Part shown: piece by piece, positions 49,539 to 59,396 of the stretch
Layout of the letters: each line of letters opens with the position of its first letter
How positions within the stretch are numbered: the stretch's first letter is position 1
Assembly (NCBI RefSeq): GCF_041080815.1
Contig: NZ_CP160205.1
Coordinates: forward strand, 3,286,001 to 3,350,000
Direction of reading: 5' to 3'
DNA from: Mucilaginibacter yixingensis
Lineage (GTDB): Bacteria; Bacteroidota; Bacteroidia; Sphingobacteriales; Sphingobacteriaceae
Length of the DNA: 64,000 nt
The notes under the pieces: model-generated
Databases searched by the model: none
What the model was told of the DNA's origin: nothing
The model's input: only the letters and a program-made list of their open reading frames with translations
Translations under genes and position numbers: made by a program

Positions 49539-51920
49539 TCAGTTTCTCAATATTTTACCACCTGTTAAAATGGATTGTATCCGCTCCAGGGTTTTTCTTT
49601 CTGCGCAAAGCGATACAAAGGCCTCGCGCTCCAGATTTAACAGGTATTGCTCGCTGACCGGCGATGGCTGCGACAAGTCGCCGCCTGAAAGCACATAGGC
49701 CAATTTTTGCGAGATCTTCACATCGTGTTCGCTGATATAATTACCCGAGAACATGCTGTTAGCGCCAACATAAGCCAAACCCAACGACTGTTTACCCAGC
49801 ACCCTGATATCTTTGCGTGGGGCCGGCTGCACATAGCCTTCATCTGCCAGTACCAGGCATTGCCGCTTGGCTTCTGCCAGTAACCGGTTGCGCGACATCA
49901 CCACCACGTCTCTTCCTTTCTTCAAATAGCCCAAATCAAAAGCCTCATAGGCTGATGTGGAAACCTTTGCCTGCCCAATGGTCAGAAATCGCTCCTTAAA
50001 ATTATTGAGTTCGATATCACCCTCCTGTAACTCATCCGACAGCCGGAGCGCAAACTCTTTGCTACCTCCCCCTGCGGGAATGAGGCCTACGCCAAACTCT
50101 ACCAAACCCATGTATAACTCTGCGTGCGCAACCACCTTATCCGCATGTAAACAGATCTCACAGCCACCACCCAGGGTCATTTGATGCGGTGCCACCACCA
50201 CCGGGATGGAAGAATAACGCACCCGCATCATGGTATCCTGAAAAGCTTTTACCACCATATTTAACTCGTCAAACTCCTGCTCAACGGCCAGCATCAGGAT
50301 CAGTCCCACGTTGGCACCGGCACTAAAGTTGGCACCCTCGTTAGATACTACCAGCCCCCGGTAACTTTCCTCGGCAAGGGTGATGGCTTTGTTAATGCCT
50401 TCTATCACCTCGCTGCCAATGGTATTCATTTTGGTATGAAACTCCAGGTTGAGGATGCCATCGCCAATATCGGTAACAGTGGTGCCGCTGTTTTTCCAGA
50501 TGGTTTTGGTTGGGCGGATGTTATCCAGCAGAATATAGTTTTCAGTCCCAGGTATGGCTTTATAGCTTTTGGACTGGATATCGTAATACAGCCGCATGCC
50601 GTCTTCCGTTTTATAAAAACTTTCTGCACCGGATGCCAGCATATCGTAAACCCATTGCGCGGGGATACTGCCGGCAGCTTCCATTTCTTTTATAGTACCA
50701 GCTACGCCCAGCGCGTCCCAGGTTTCAAACGGGCCCATTTCCCAGCCGAAGCCTGCGTTCATGGCGGCATCTATTTTGTAGAGTTCGTCGGCTATTTCGG
50801 GGATGCGGTTGCTTGAGTAAGCAAAAAGCGCGAAGAAGGTAGCCCGATAAAAATCGCCAGCCTTGTCTTTAGCACCGACTAGAATTTTAAGCCGATCTTT
50901 TAAGCTATCAACGGTCTTTGCCGTTTCTACCGATGCAAACTTTACCTTTTGCGATGGTTTGTACTCCAGCGTTTTCAGATCGAGTGCATAGATCTCACTA
51001 CCTGTAGCTGTTTTCTCTTTTTTATAAAAGCCCTGACCGGTTTTGCTGCCCAGCCATTTGTTGACCATCATGGTATTGATAAAGTCGGGCATCTTGCACA
51101 GTTCGCCCAGCTCGGCATCCGGTGCGTTTTGGCTCAGCATGTTGGCTACGTGCACCAGGGTATCCAGCCCCACCACATCATTGGTACGAAACGTTGCTGA
51201 TTTTGGGCGACCGATAGCAGGGCCGGTCAGCTTGTCCACCTCCTCTACCGTCATGCCTGTTTTATCTACATAATGCAGCACCGTCATGATGCTGAAAATG
51301 CCGATACGGTTGCCTATAAAGGCCGGGGTATCTTTAGCCAGCACCGTGGTTTTGCCCAGGTATTTCTCGCCATATTCTGTTAAAAAGCCTGCCACTTCTT
51401 TCGATGTGTCTGCAGTTGGAATGATCTCCAACAAGCGCAGGTATCGTGGCGGATTAAAAAAGTGCGTTCCGCAGAAATGTTGTTTGAAATCATCGCTGCG
51501 CCCCTGGGCCATTAAGTGGATGGGGATACCGGAGGTATTGGAGGTAACCAGCGTACCGGCTTTACGGTATTTATCTACCTTTTCAAATACCTTTTGTTTG
51601 ATGTCTAAACGTTCCACCACCACTTCAATCACCCAATCGCATTCGGCAATTTTGGGCATATCATCGTCAAAATTACCTGTGGTGATCCGGCTGGCGAAAG
51701 ATTTAAGATAGATAGGCGAAGGATTGGATTTTAAGGCAAAGGCCAGCGCATCATCTACTATTTTGTTCCTGGCTTTTTTATCGCCGGCGGCTGCGCCCTC
51801 GGGCACAATATCTAATAACAACACCTGCAGACCAATATTAGCGAAGTGGCAGGCAATGCGGCTCCCCATCACACCAGAACCTAATACGGCCACTTTCCTT
51901 ATTATTCGTTTAGCATCCAT
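49539..51920 (-). CDS. fadN: 3-hydroxyacyl-CoA dehydrogenase / enoyl-CoA hydratase, FadN type
   Basis: Start at ATG 51920 (MDAKRIIRKV); the upstream TTG adds three residues. The 793-residue protein has the dehydrogenase part first: NAD-binding KVAVLGSGVMGSRIACHFAN, VVERLDIKQKVFEKVD, and FCGTHFFNPPRYLRLLEII. The crotonase/hydratase part comes last: FHTKMNTIGSEVIEGINKAI, GANFSAGANVGLIL and PHQMTLGGGCEICLHAD. This order is opposite to E. coli FadB and equals Bacillus FadN (about 790 residues), as do the neighbours in kind and size. It hydrates enoyl-CoA and oxidises the 3-hydroxyacyl-CoA. It lies 79 bases behind fadE. Confidence 0.93.
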   Translation of the reverse strand: MDAKRIIRKVAVLGSGVMGSRIACHFANIGLQVLLLDIVPEGAAAGDKKARNKIVDDALAFALKSNPSPIYLKSFASRITTGNFDDDMPKIAECDWVIEVVVERLDIKQKVFEKVDKYRKAGTLVTSNTSGIPIHLMAQGRSDDFKQHFCGTHFFNPPRYLRLLEIIPTADTSKEVAGFLTEYGEKYLGKTTVLAKDTPAFIGNRIGIFSIMTVLHYVDKTGMTVEEVDKLTGPAIGRPKSATFRTNDVVGLDTLVHVANMLSQNAPDAELGELCKMPDFINTMMVNKWLGSKTGQGFYKKEKTATGSEIYALDLKTLEYKPSQKVKFASVETAKTVDSLKDRLKILVGAKDKAGDFYRATFFALFAYSSNRIPEIADELYKIDAAMNAGFGWEMGPFETWDALGVAGTIKEMEAAGSIPAQWVYDMLASGAESFYKTEDGMRLYYDIQSKSYKAIPGTENYILLDNIRPTKTIWKNSGTTVTDIGDGILNLEFHTKMNTIGSEVIEGINKAITLAEESYRGLVVSNEGANFSAGANVGLILMLAVEQEFDELNMVVKAFQDTMMRVRYSSIPVVVAPHQMTLGGGCEICLHADKVVAHAELYMGLVEFGVGLIPAGGGSKEFALRLSDELQEGDIELNNFKERFLTIGQAKVSTSAYEAFDLGYLKKGRDVVVMSRNRLLAEAKRQCLVLADEGYVQPAPRKDIRVLGKQSLGLAYVGANSMFSGNYISEHDVKISQKLAYVLSGGDLSQPSPVSEQYLLNLEREAFVSLCAERKTLERIQSILTGGKILRN

Positions 51921-51999
51921 ACGGTACAAACTTTTATAGAAGGTTTATAGAAATTGGGCAGCACCAATTATGAAGTAATTTAAACATTAAGCATCGGCT

Positions 52000-53796
52000 T
52001 TAAAAGCAATATTTATTTTCGGCAATCATTTTTTCGGCAATGTTTCTGCGGGCCTGGGTGGTGTTGATATCGTCTGTTTTTGTGAAACGTTTTAACCCCA
52101 TCATCATCATTTTCCTTTCGTCGCCCTCGGCAAATGAGTTGATGGCTTCCCGGCCCGAGCTGGCAATTTGTTCGGCAGCGTCATACAGATACACCCGCAT
52201 CATGTCCAACTGTAGCTTGCAGTTCTCCTCTCCTTTTAAAGCGACGCACTTCTCTACCCGCAACTGCAATGATTCGCTTACATAAAGCTGGATCAACATA
52301 TCGGCCAGGCACATCAGTACTTCCTGCTCTTTAGCCAGTTGTGTCATCAGTTTTTGCACAGCGGCACCAGCCACCAGCAACACGGCCTTTTTAAAATTGG
52401 CGATGTATTTTTTCTCTTTAGAAAATAAAGTCTCGTCATCGCCACTGCCAAAATCAGGAATACTAGTCAGTTCGCCGACTACCTTCTGCGCAGCGCTCAT
52501 TAAGTCCAACTCACCTTTCATCGCACGTTTCAGCATCATGTCCACCGTTAGCAGGCGGTTAATTTCATTGGTACCCTCAAAAATCCGGTTGATCCTTGAA
52601 TCGCGATATGAGCGTTCCATCGGGGCCTCGGCGCTATAGCCCATGCCGCCATAGATTTGTACGCCTTCATCGGCCACATAATTCAGCATTTCAGAGGCAT
52701 GCACCTTGATAATAGCCGCCTCAATGGCAAACTGTTCTGTACCTTTCAACTTGGCCTTCGCTTCATCGACGCCCGAGGCGATGTACGCATGGGTGGCTTC
52801 TTCTATGTTTTGGCTAACGCGATATACCGCGGTCTCTGCTGCATAAGTAAGAATGGCCTGTTGCGCCAGTTTATAACGAATGGCCCCGTACTTTGAAATG
52901 GCCCGGCCAAATTGTTCCCGCTCGTTGGCATAGTTGAGCGCGGTGGTAATGATTTGTTTGGCTGCGCCGACTGTTGCACCTCCCAATTTTATACGACCTA
53001 TATTCAGAATGTTTACCGCTATTTTAAAGCCGTTCTGCCGTTCAGACAGCAGGTTTTCTACCGGCACCTTGCAATCATTAAAAAACACCTGACGGGTTGA
53101 ACTGCCCTTAATGCCCATTTTGTGTTCTTCGGGATTGAACGAGATGCCTTCAAAACTGCGTTCCACAATAAAGGCGCTCAAGTTTTCGTCGTCATCAATT
53201 TTGGCAAACACGGTAAACACATCGGCAAAACCTGCGTTGGTGATCCACATTTTCTGACCGGTGATGAGGTAATATTTACCATCATCAGAAAGCCTCGCCC
53301 GCGATTTCCCGGAGTTGGCATCAGAACCCGCCCCCGGTTCAGTGAGGCAATAAGCGCCCTTCCATTCACCAGTAGCCAGTTTGGGGATATATTTTTGTTT
53401 TTGCTCCTCGGTGCCATAGTATAAGATGGGCAAAGTGCCAATACCTGCATGAGCCGAAAAAGCCACCGAAAACGAATTACCGGCCCCCAGCTTTTCAGTC
53501 ACCAGCATGGATGTTTTAAAATCCTTACCAAAGCCGCCGTAGGCCTCCGGTACAGAAATGCCTAATAGCCCCAACGCGCCGGCCTCTTCTACCAAGTGTG
53601 GCATTAAACCTTCCTCCTGCTCATCAATCCGTTTCAGGTTGGGGATAACGTTCTGGGCAAGAAAATCAGTGCAGGTTTGAGCAATCATCTGCTGTTCTTC
53701 GTCCCATTCTTCGGGGATAAAAATACTGTCGGCCGGGGTTTCTCTAATCAGAAACTCCCCTCCTTTAATGGCTTTTACTGTTTCTGTACCTTCCAT
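52000..53796 (-). CDS. fadE: Acyl-CoA dehydrogenase
   Basis: A 598-residue acyl-CoA dehydrogenase with the normal three domains (about 25-400): YCLTEPGAGSDANSGKSRA and MWITNAGFADVFTVFAKID for FAD/substrate binding, REQFGRAISKYGAIRYKLA, and QIYGGMGYSAEAPMERSYRD, then FEGTNEINRLL. A C-terminal extension of about 170 helical residues is like Bacillus FadE (about 594 residues). It makes the trans-2 double bond; electrons go to ETF, not encoded here. It is the first gene of the beta-oxidation operon. A hairpin (53829-53848) and 162 bases separate it from the AraC gene upstream, where its promoter should lie. Confidence 0.94.
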   Translation of the reverse strand: MEGTETVKAIKGGEFLIRETPADSIFIPEEWDEEQQMIAQTCTDFLAQNVIPNLKRIDEQEEGLMPHLVEEAGALGLLGISVPEAYGGFGKDFKTSMLVTEKLGAGNSFSVAFSAHAGIGTLPILYYGTEEQKQKYIPKLATGEWKGAYCLTEPGAGSDANSGKSRARLSDDGKYYLITGQKMWITNAGFADVFTVFAKIDDDENLSAFIVERSFEGISFNPEEHKMGIKGSSTRQVFFNDCKVPVENLLSERQNGFKIAVNILNIGRIKLGGATVGAAKQIITTALNYANEREQFGRAISKYGAIRYKLAQQAILTYAAETAVYRVSQNIEEATHAYIASGVDEAKAKLKGTEQFAIEAAIIKVHASEMLNYVADEGVQIYGGMGYSAEAPMERSYRDSRINRIFEGTNEINRLLTVDMMLKRAMKGELDLMSAAQKVVGELTSIPDFGSGDDETLFSKEKKYIANFKKAVLLVAGAAVQKLMTQLAKEQEVLMCLADMLIQLYVSESLQLRVEKCVALKGEENCKLQLDMMRVYLYDAAEQIASSGREAINSFAEGDERKMMMMGLKRFTKTDDINTTQARRNIAEKMIAENKYCF

Positions 53797-53958
53797 AGTT
53801 AACTAATTAAAATACGGTAGATCAAGTGCAGGCCTTTTGTAAGACCTGGATAACGCCAATTGGCTATCTTTTAAATAAAATTAATCGCTTTTCCACTCGC
53901 AAAAAAGGGCTGTAATGCGGAGTTATTGGTCAAAAAGACGGGTAGAAAGGGAGACCCA

Positions 53959-54858
53959 TCACTTATGACTTTGACGTGTAGATGCCGTTCGGTAATCTGA
54001 GGGTGATAAGCCGGTGTGTTTCTTAAAATATTTACCGAAGGTAGATTGATCAGGGAAGTTAACATTCTCGGCCACCTCAGCTACGCTGATCTGCTGATCT
54101 CTTAATAAAACTTTAGCCTCCAGTATCACGGCGTCTTCAATCCATTCGCCCGAGGTTCTTCCGGTTACTTCTTTTATGGTTTCTGTAAGATGCTTTGACG
54201 AAACGCAAAGCGCATCAGCATAAAACTGCACATTCCTGTGCTCTTTGTAAAAACGGAACACCAGGTTCTGAAAAAGCTGATTCAGCTCTTGCTTGCGGTT
54301 CTGGCCAGACTTTATGATTACGTGCTGTTTCTCGTAAATAAACTCCAGCTCGTAAAGCAGCATAATGAAAGCAGCACGGGTTATTTCCTGACGATAGGGA
54401 TGCTCTTCCATTTCCAGTTTCTGCTGAATTAACCGGCAGGCATCAAGGATGATATTGGTGTCCCGGTGATCTGGATGGATGACCGGGTGCGACGTGCTTT
54501 TGAAATAACTGAACAGCTCAAGGAAAAGGCTATTGACATTATTGCCCGCCAGGAAATCTTTTGAGAAAACAATAAACCGGCATAAAAAATCATCGCTGCT
54601 GTTATAGATTCGCAGCACATGGAACGGTGTGGCCAGCAGCATGGCGCCGGGTGTGGCCTGGTAAACCTGCAGGTTTACCTCTACGCTGGCGCTTCCCCTG
54701 GTGCATATACCGATAATATACCCGTCAGACCGATAGGGATATTCGCTCAATTCCAACAACTGCTTCTCGTCTGTAATAAAAAACTCGGGGCCAATCATCT
54801 TATCTGCGTACAGATCCGCAAATCTTGATAAACTTAACTGTCCAATTTTTTTATTCAT
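53959..54858 (-). CDS. AraC-family transcriptional regulator
   Basis: A 299-residue protein. The N-terminal half is a cupin-like sensing domain (DGYIIGICTRGSASVEVNLQ, PGAMLLATPFHVLRI); the C-terminal 100 residues are the AraC double helix-turn-helix (ALCVSSKHLTETIKEVTGRT, ISVAEVAENVNFPDQSTFGK, YFKKHTGLSPSDYR). It may regulate the fad operon directly downstream or the polysaccharide genes upstream; the effector is unknown. Confidence 0.9.
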   Translation of the reverse strand: MNKKIGQLSLSRFADLYADKMIGPEFFITDEKQLLELSEYPYRSDGYIIGICTRGSASVEVNLQVYQATPGAMLLATPFHVLRIYNSSDDFLCRFIVFSKDFLAGNNVNSLFLELFSYFKSTSHPVIHPDHRDTNIILDACRLIQQKLEMEEHPYRQEITRAAFIMLLYELEFIYEKQHVIIKSGQNRKQELNQLFQNLVFRFYKEHRNVQFYADALCVSSKHLTETIKEVTGRTSGEWIEDAVILEAKVLLRDQQISVAEVAENVNFPDQSTFGKYFKKHTGLSPSDYRTASTRQSHK

Positions 54859-54898
54859 GGGTTGGTATTACGATTTATGCCCGGTTAATTAAAATTAT

Positions 54899-57742
54899 TC
54901 AATTCTTCTTTTTCCTGGTCATGCCAAAACAAGCCAGCACATGATCTATCGTTGAACTATCTCTGGATACATTAAGCCGCAACTTGGTCATGGCATACTC
55001 AGACATTTGCCACCCCAACGGCAGTACCGGCGATAATGTATTTCTAGACAACTTGTCATCCGTTGGTCTGAACTGGAAAAAGCCGTAATGTTTCAGTTGC
55101 GCGTAAGAGTAGTTCCATCCGTCGGCCTTTTTGGTATAACCTATCCGGCTATCTAACAAACCCTTAGGCGGCACCAGCAGTTCAATTAAGTTCCCCGGCT
55201 TACCTATTGGTTCTGTGGCCAATATGGAGTTAGGCAGCGAAAAGAACTGGGGTTGTATGCGACCAAAAATGCTGTCTTCCTTCATCAGCTTACTGCGTAC
55301 TCTTTCAAACACCGTCAGTACTTCGAGCGACGTTTCGGCGCCCGAATTATCCCAGGTTCCGCCGTCCATAAAATGGTGCCGCCCGTCCAGTCTGGCAGAA
55401 GGGCTGATGTAAGGGAACCGGGCACTCAGAAACGCCGCCGTACTGAGGCGCAAATCGCCTGGATCTTTAATTTCCTGCTCCAACATTATGGTCGACGGAA
55501 AATCCAGCTTATTCATTAATACCGGCGCTATAATGCCTTTTTTACCACTGTCTACATCAAAGGTATTGGCAAACAGCAGCGGTATTTCATAAGTTTTATT
55601 ACGGTAAACCTGCCCTATGGTAAGCCGCATATTTATATGGTGGGCGGCGGTATGCCTTTCCCAATCCATCTCCATTAAACGGGCCCTGTCTGGCCAGGGC
55701 GCTATGCCTAGTGATGATGCCAGCATATCCCGCCCCAGCAACGCAGCCATGCTGGCGGTAAAATAGTCGTTCCGGTAAATGGCAAGCGAGTTTGACGGAT
55801 AAAAGGCCGTATCATTTTTAGGCTGCTGCTCATGCTGATACCGGGCGCTGCAAAGCAACGTTAAACCAACCGTACCACCAGACGATCCGGAATAGGAGAA
55901 TACATAATGTTGAAAATCGCGCAGCGAAGAATCTTTCTGTCCCCCGGCTCTTAACAGACTATCTAATGAACTGATCACCATGGTAGTCCACACGGTAGAC
56001 CGCAAACCACCGCCGTAAGTATTGATAAAGAATACCGGATAAGGCTTGCCCGGGTGACTGGCCGTAAAATCTTTAATATCCTGTTTACGGTTGTTTAACC
56101 AGTGTTCGGTATAGCTATCTAATGAGTCTAGCGACTTACGGTAGTTCTTTTCTTTCTGAATATAAGCCTCATGATAAACCGTGGTGGTACTTGATGAGCG
56201 ATATACCGCAAATACCAACATAAAGGTGATCAGGCTTAACCCCACCTTCTTACCCATAAACTGCAGAAATGAAAACAGCAACAGGTAGCTAACAAAAGCA
56301 CATAATACCACCGGCATAGTAAAAAAGCGATTGTTGCGGGTAATGTTATTCAGAAAAGATGGGGAGTTACACAGGATGAAAAAGAGCAGGGCCAAAACTC
56401 CACTAAAAACAATTATAGGTGCCGCGTGCCATTTTGCTATTGCCTTGGAGGTGGTGCGCAGGGTAACGGTGATCAAAAACATCATCGACAGGAAAACCAG
56501 ATCGAGCGATAAATAGGCCAGAAAATAGGGTTCGTGGTTCTGCCTGTCATAACCCCAACCCCATATCAGTAAAGGTAAGGTTAGTACCCCCATAGCAAAC
56601 CAGTAACGCGCCCTGACTACCTGTCCGTCTTTTTTAAAGATGCGGTCAATCCACCGGTACTGCAATACAACCGTGTAAAAAGCCAGTACAGCTACCAAAA
56701 TAATGATTGGCGGGATGCCACTGAGTTTATAGCCAATGTGGTACGTGGTCATGGCTTGCAATATGCCAATGGCAGGGATCAGAAATCCGGCCGCACCAAA
56801 CAGGCGCGCGGTATTCACCTTTTCAGATGGTCTTCTGGCTGTCGGCCTTACTTTTGAAAAATCCAACGGGCCCATGAAAAACCTGCGGTAGCTGGTATTA
56901 CGGGCATTATCAATTGCCTTTGGTAAATGCCAGCACAACAATGACAACAATGTGGTTGATAACAAAAAGCAAAAACTTGCCACACGGGATGTATTGATGG
57001 AAAAAAACAGATCCTGCACCTGGTTGCTAAAAATCCCCATTAAAAACACCACCAGCACCATTAATACAATACGGAACCGCCAGGCATAAAAACGCAGGCC
57101 ACCCAGCCATACAGAAGTAAACTCCAGCCAAAGCCTGGGTTTGCCCAGTTTAAACGACTCATATAATAGCTTAACTGCGATAATGAACAGCAGAACGTAC
57201 TTTGTCCACGCAAAAAGGCCGATGGTCCAGGCGTCGGGTAATGGTTTGTGAAGCCTGAAATGGTGCAGCATCCGGCTGGTGCCCAAGTTTACAACAACAT
57301 CCATCAGCGCGGCAAGAATCGTTACAAAGCCTAATATCAAAACGATGGGCTGCGAGATAACAGACTTTCGGGGGTGCGCCTTCTGACAGCCCAGCCTGAT
57401 GATGAGGATCAGCAAGATCAGCGTATAGTTGACAATAAAGCCGTAATCTGCTCTATTATGTAGTATAACGGCTTCAATACCGGTTACGGTTTGGGGTTGA
57501 TAAGCATTGCTGGTATAGGTTTGCGTTTTTTTGAACCCGGCATGCCATTCTTTTAAGATAGAATCGCGGTGGGCGTTGCTCATATTGAGCTCCCAGTCAA
57601 TAACCCCTGACGGCGTGTATTTGGTAACCACCAGGTAATGGTCTTTCCGGGTCATGCTTGCAATAACCAGCAAAGAAATAAGCAGCAATAAAAAAATAGG
57701 TTGGAAATGAACGTTAACCCGATATTGTAAACGCCGAAACAT
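54899..57742 (-). CDS. Polytopic membrane protein with C-terminal patatin-like phospholipase domain
   Basis: A 947-residue protein. The first about 540 residues have roughly ten hydrophobic helices in groups (for example FQPIFLLLLISLLVIASM near the start, LFFILCNSPSFLNN and LLFSFLQFMGKKVGLSLI near the end). Residues 565-900 look like a patatin hydrolase: oxyanion-type loop TYGGGLRSTVW, nucleophile elbow YSGSSGG (GxSxG with Ser621) and the acidic partner in FMDGGTWDNSG. It would be an acyl hydrolase held at the inner membrane. Patatin domains fused to so many helices are uncommon. It is 40 bases upstream of the AraC gene and 42 bases behind the GH43 gene, same strand. Confidence 0.75.
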   Translation of the reverse strand: MFRRLQYRVNVHFQPIFLLLLISLLVIASMTRKDHYLVVTKYTPSGVIDWELNMSNAHRDSILKEWHAGFKKTQTYTSNAYQPQTVTGIEAVILHNRADYGFIVNYTLILLILIIRLGCQKAHPRKSVISQPIVLILGFVTILAALMDVVVNLGTSRMLHHFRLHKPLPDAWTIGLFAWTKYVLLFIIAVKLLYESFKLGKPRLWLEFTSVWLGGLRFYAWRFRIVLMVLVVFLMGIFSNQVQDLFFSINTSRVASFCFLLSTTLLSLLCWHLPKAIDNARNTSYRRFFMGPLDFSKVRPTARRPSEKVNTARLFGAAGFLIPAIGILQAMTTYHIGYKLSGIPPIIILVAVLAFYTVVLQYRWIDRIFKKDGQVVRARYWFAMGVLTLPLLIWGWGYDRQNHEPYFLAYLSLDLVFLSMMFLITVTLRTTSKAIAKWHAAPIIVFSGVLALLFFILCNSPSFLNNITRNNRFFTMPVVLCAFVSYLLLFSFLQFMGKKVGLSLITFMLVFAVYRSSSTTTVYHEAYIQKEKNYRKSLDSLDSYTEHWLNNRKQDIKDFTASHPGKPYPVFFINTYGGGLRSTVWTTMVISSLDSLLRAGGQKDSSLRDFQHYVFSYSGSSGGTVGLTLLCSARYQHEQQPKNDTAFYPSNSLAIYRNDYFTASMAALLGRDMLASSLGIAPWPDRARLMEMDWERHTAAHHINMRLTIGQVYRNKTYEIPLLFANTFDVDSGKKGIIAPVLMNKLDFPSTIMLEQEIKDPGDLRLSTAAFLSARFPYISPSARLDGRHHFMDGGTWDNSGAETSLEVLTVFERVRSKLMKEDSIFGRIQPQFFSLPNSILATEPIGKPGNLIELLVPPKGLLDSRIGYTKKADGWNYSYAQLKHYGFFQFRPTDDKLSRNTLSPVLPLGWQMSEYAMTKLRLNVSRDSSTIDHVLACFGMTRKKKN

Positions 57743-57784
57743 AATCCAGTGAATAAAGTTGCCTAATTAAAGTTACTGAAAAAT

Positions 57785-59395
57785 TTATTTGTTAGCAGCA
57801 ACCCTGAAATAATCAAAATCAGCAAATCCTTCTTTTTGCTCTGTGGCATTAGGGTCTATGCAAAACAGGCCCGTTTTAGCTCCAATCCAGTCGCCTTTTT
57901 CTAACTTGCAGCGCGTGCCAATGGTCTTGAAATCTTTACCATTGGTACTATACGCATACTGGCAGGTGGCATTTTCGTCAATCATGCCGCGCAGCCAAAC
58001 TTGTACTGTATTTACTGGCTCACTGGCTAGCTCCGTCATCGGTTGGGTGCCTGCTTGTTTCTTGCCTTCATACAATACCAGCACAAGGCCGTCATCACGT
58101 TTCTCGATGCATAAACAAGTAAAATAGCTGCCCATCATCACCAGCCCGGCCCGCTCACCATTTTGCTCAGGTTTAAACTGCATTTGCGTGGTTACGGTAA
58201 ACGCTGGTGCCGTTAGCTTTTGCAATAAGAGGTTACCGGCATAAAACAGGTTGCCATTACCAACGGGACGACTTGTAGCATTTAGTCTGATCTTCCCTTG
58301 TTGGGGCAGCAATGTGTACCACTTATCATCGGGTGCAGCCTGCCATTGCCACTGCAAGCCTAATTGATTGCTATTAAACTCATCTGTAGTTTGCGGTGCT
58401 GTGGCCGGGTAGGTTTTACCAACATTGGGTTTGCGGTAAGTCATTACGGGCTCGCCGGTGCCGTCGTGGTCATCATCCTGGCCGGTAACGGGCCAGCCGT
58501 TCTCCCAGTGAACGGGCTGTAAGTGTACAATGCGCCCGTACGCGCCTTTGGCCTGGAAGTGCATAAACCACCACTCGCCGGTTTGCGTTTCTACATAACC
58601 GCCCTGGTGCGGGCCGTTGATTTGGGTTTTACCCTGGTTCATCACAATCTTATCTTCATAAGGCCCGTAAATATTTTTTGAGCGGAAGATGGATTGCCAG
58701 CCGGTAGAAACACCACCGGCCGGAGCTGCAAAATAATAGTAGCCATCGCGCTTCTCCATAAACTTAAATCCTTCCAGCACGGGCTGCTTTTGCCTGTCCT
58801 GGTAGATCAACACTCCGGTATCTAGCAACGCATGACCGTCTGCCGACATTTTATGCAGTATAGCCGGACCAGCGCCTTTTTTGCCATGTAACAAATAAGC
58901 CTGCCCATCCTCATCCCAAAACGGACAAGGGTCTTCCCAACCTCTTACATTTTTAACTACATGCATCTCCCATTTTCCTGCAGGATCTGTGGTTTCGGCC
59001 ATCAGCAGGCCTTCTTCGGGCGTGCATACGTACACGTAATACTTGCCGTTATGGTAGCGGATTGATGGCGCCCAACTGCCCTGCCCATGTTGCACCTGTT
59101 TATAGCGATCAAAGGGCAGGGTGATATACACGTAATTAATAATGGTCCAGTTTACCAAATCTTTAGAATGCAGTACCGGGATACCTGGCTGACAGGTAAA
59201 GCTCGATGCCACCAGATAGTAATCATCGCCGGTACGGATAACATCAGGGTCTGAATAATCTGCATACAACACCGGATTTTTGTAAGTGCTGTTGCCCAAA
59301 TCGGGCATCCACACTTGGGCCCGACAGGTATATGAAAAGCTTATTAAAACAGTGGTAACTAGCGTTACTACTTTCAGTAGATTTTTGGCGGTCAT
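57785..59395 (-). CDS. GH43 family glycoside hydrolase (xylosidase/arabinofuranosidase type)
   Basis: A 536-residue protein with an N-terminal signal (VTTVLISFSYTCRAQ). Five-bladed propeller motifs: NPVLYADYSDPDVIRTGDDY (catalytic base Asp), GSWAPSIRYHNGKYYVY (modulating Asp) and QPVLEGFKFMEKRDGYYYF (acid Glu). A C-terminal beta-sandwich (about 335-536) as in GH43 subfamilies with a DUF1349/GH43_C2 domain. It likely removes arabinose, xylose or galactose from pectin or arabinan side chains. It begins one base after the stop of the GH106 gene, so both are co-translated. Confidence 0.92.
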   Translation of the reverse strand: MTAKNLLKVVTLVTTVLISFSYTCRAQVWMPDLGNSTYKNPVLYADYSDPDVIRTGDDYYLVASSFTCQPGIPVLHSKDLVNWTIINYVYITLPFDRYKQVQHGQGSWAPSIRYHNGKYYVYVCTPEEGLLMAETTDPAGKWEMHVVKNVRGWEDPCPFWDEDGQAYLLHGKKGAGPAILHKMSADGHALLDTGVLIYQDRQKQPVLEGFKFMEKRDGYYYFAAPAGGVSTGWQSIFRSKNIYGPYEDKIVMNQGKTQINGPHQGGYVETQTGEWWFMHFQAKGAYGRIVHLQPVHWENGWPVTGQDDDHDGTGEPVMTYRKPNVGKTYPATAPQTTDEFNSNQLGLQWQWQAAPDDKWYTLLPQQGKIRLNATSRPVGNGNLFYAGNLLLQKLTAPAFTVTTQMQFKPEQNGERAGLVMMGSYFTCLCIEKRDDGLVLVLYEGKKQAGTQPMTELASEPVNTVQVWLRGMIDENATCQYAYSTNGKDFKTIGTRCKLEKGDWIGAKTGLFCIDPNATEQKEGFADFDYFRVAANK

Positions 59396-59396
59396 T

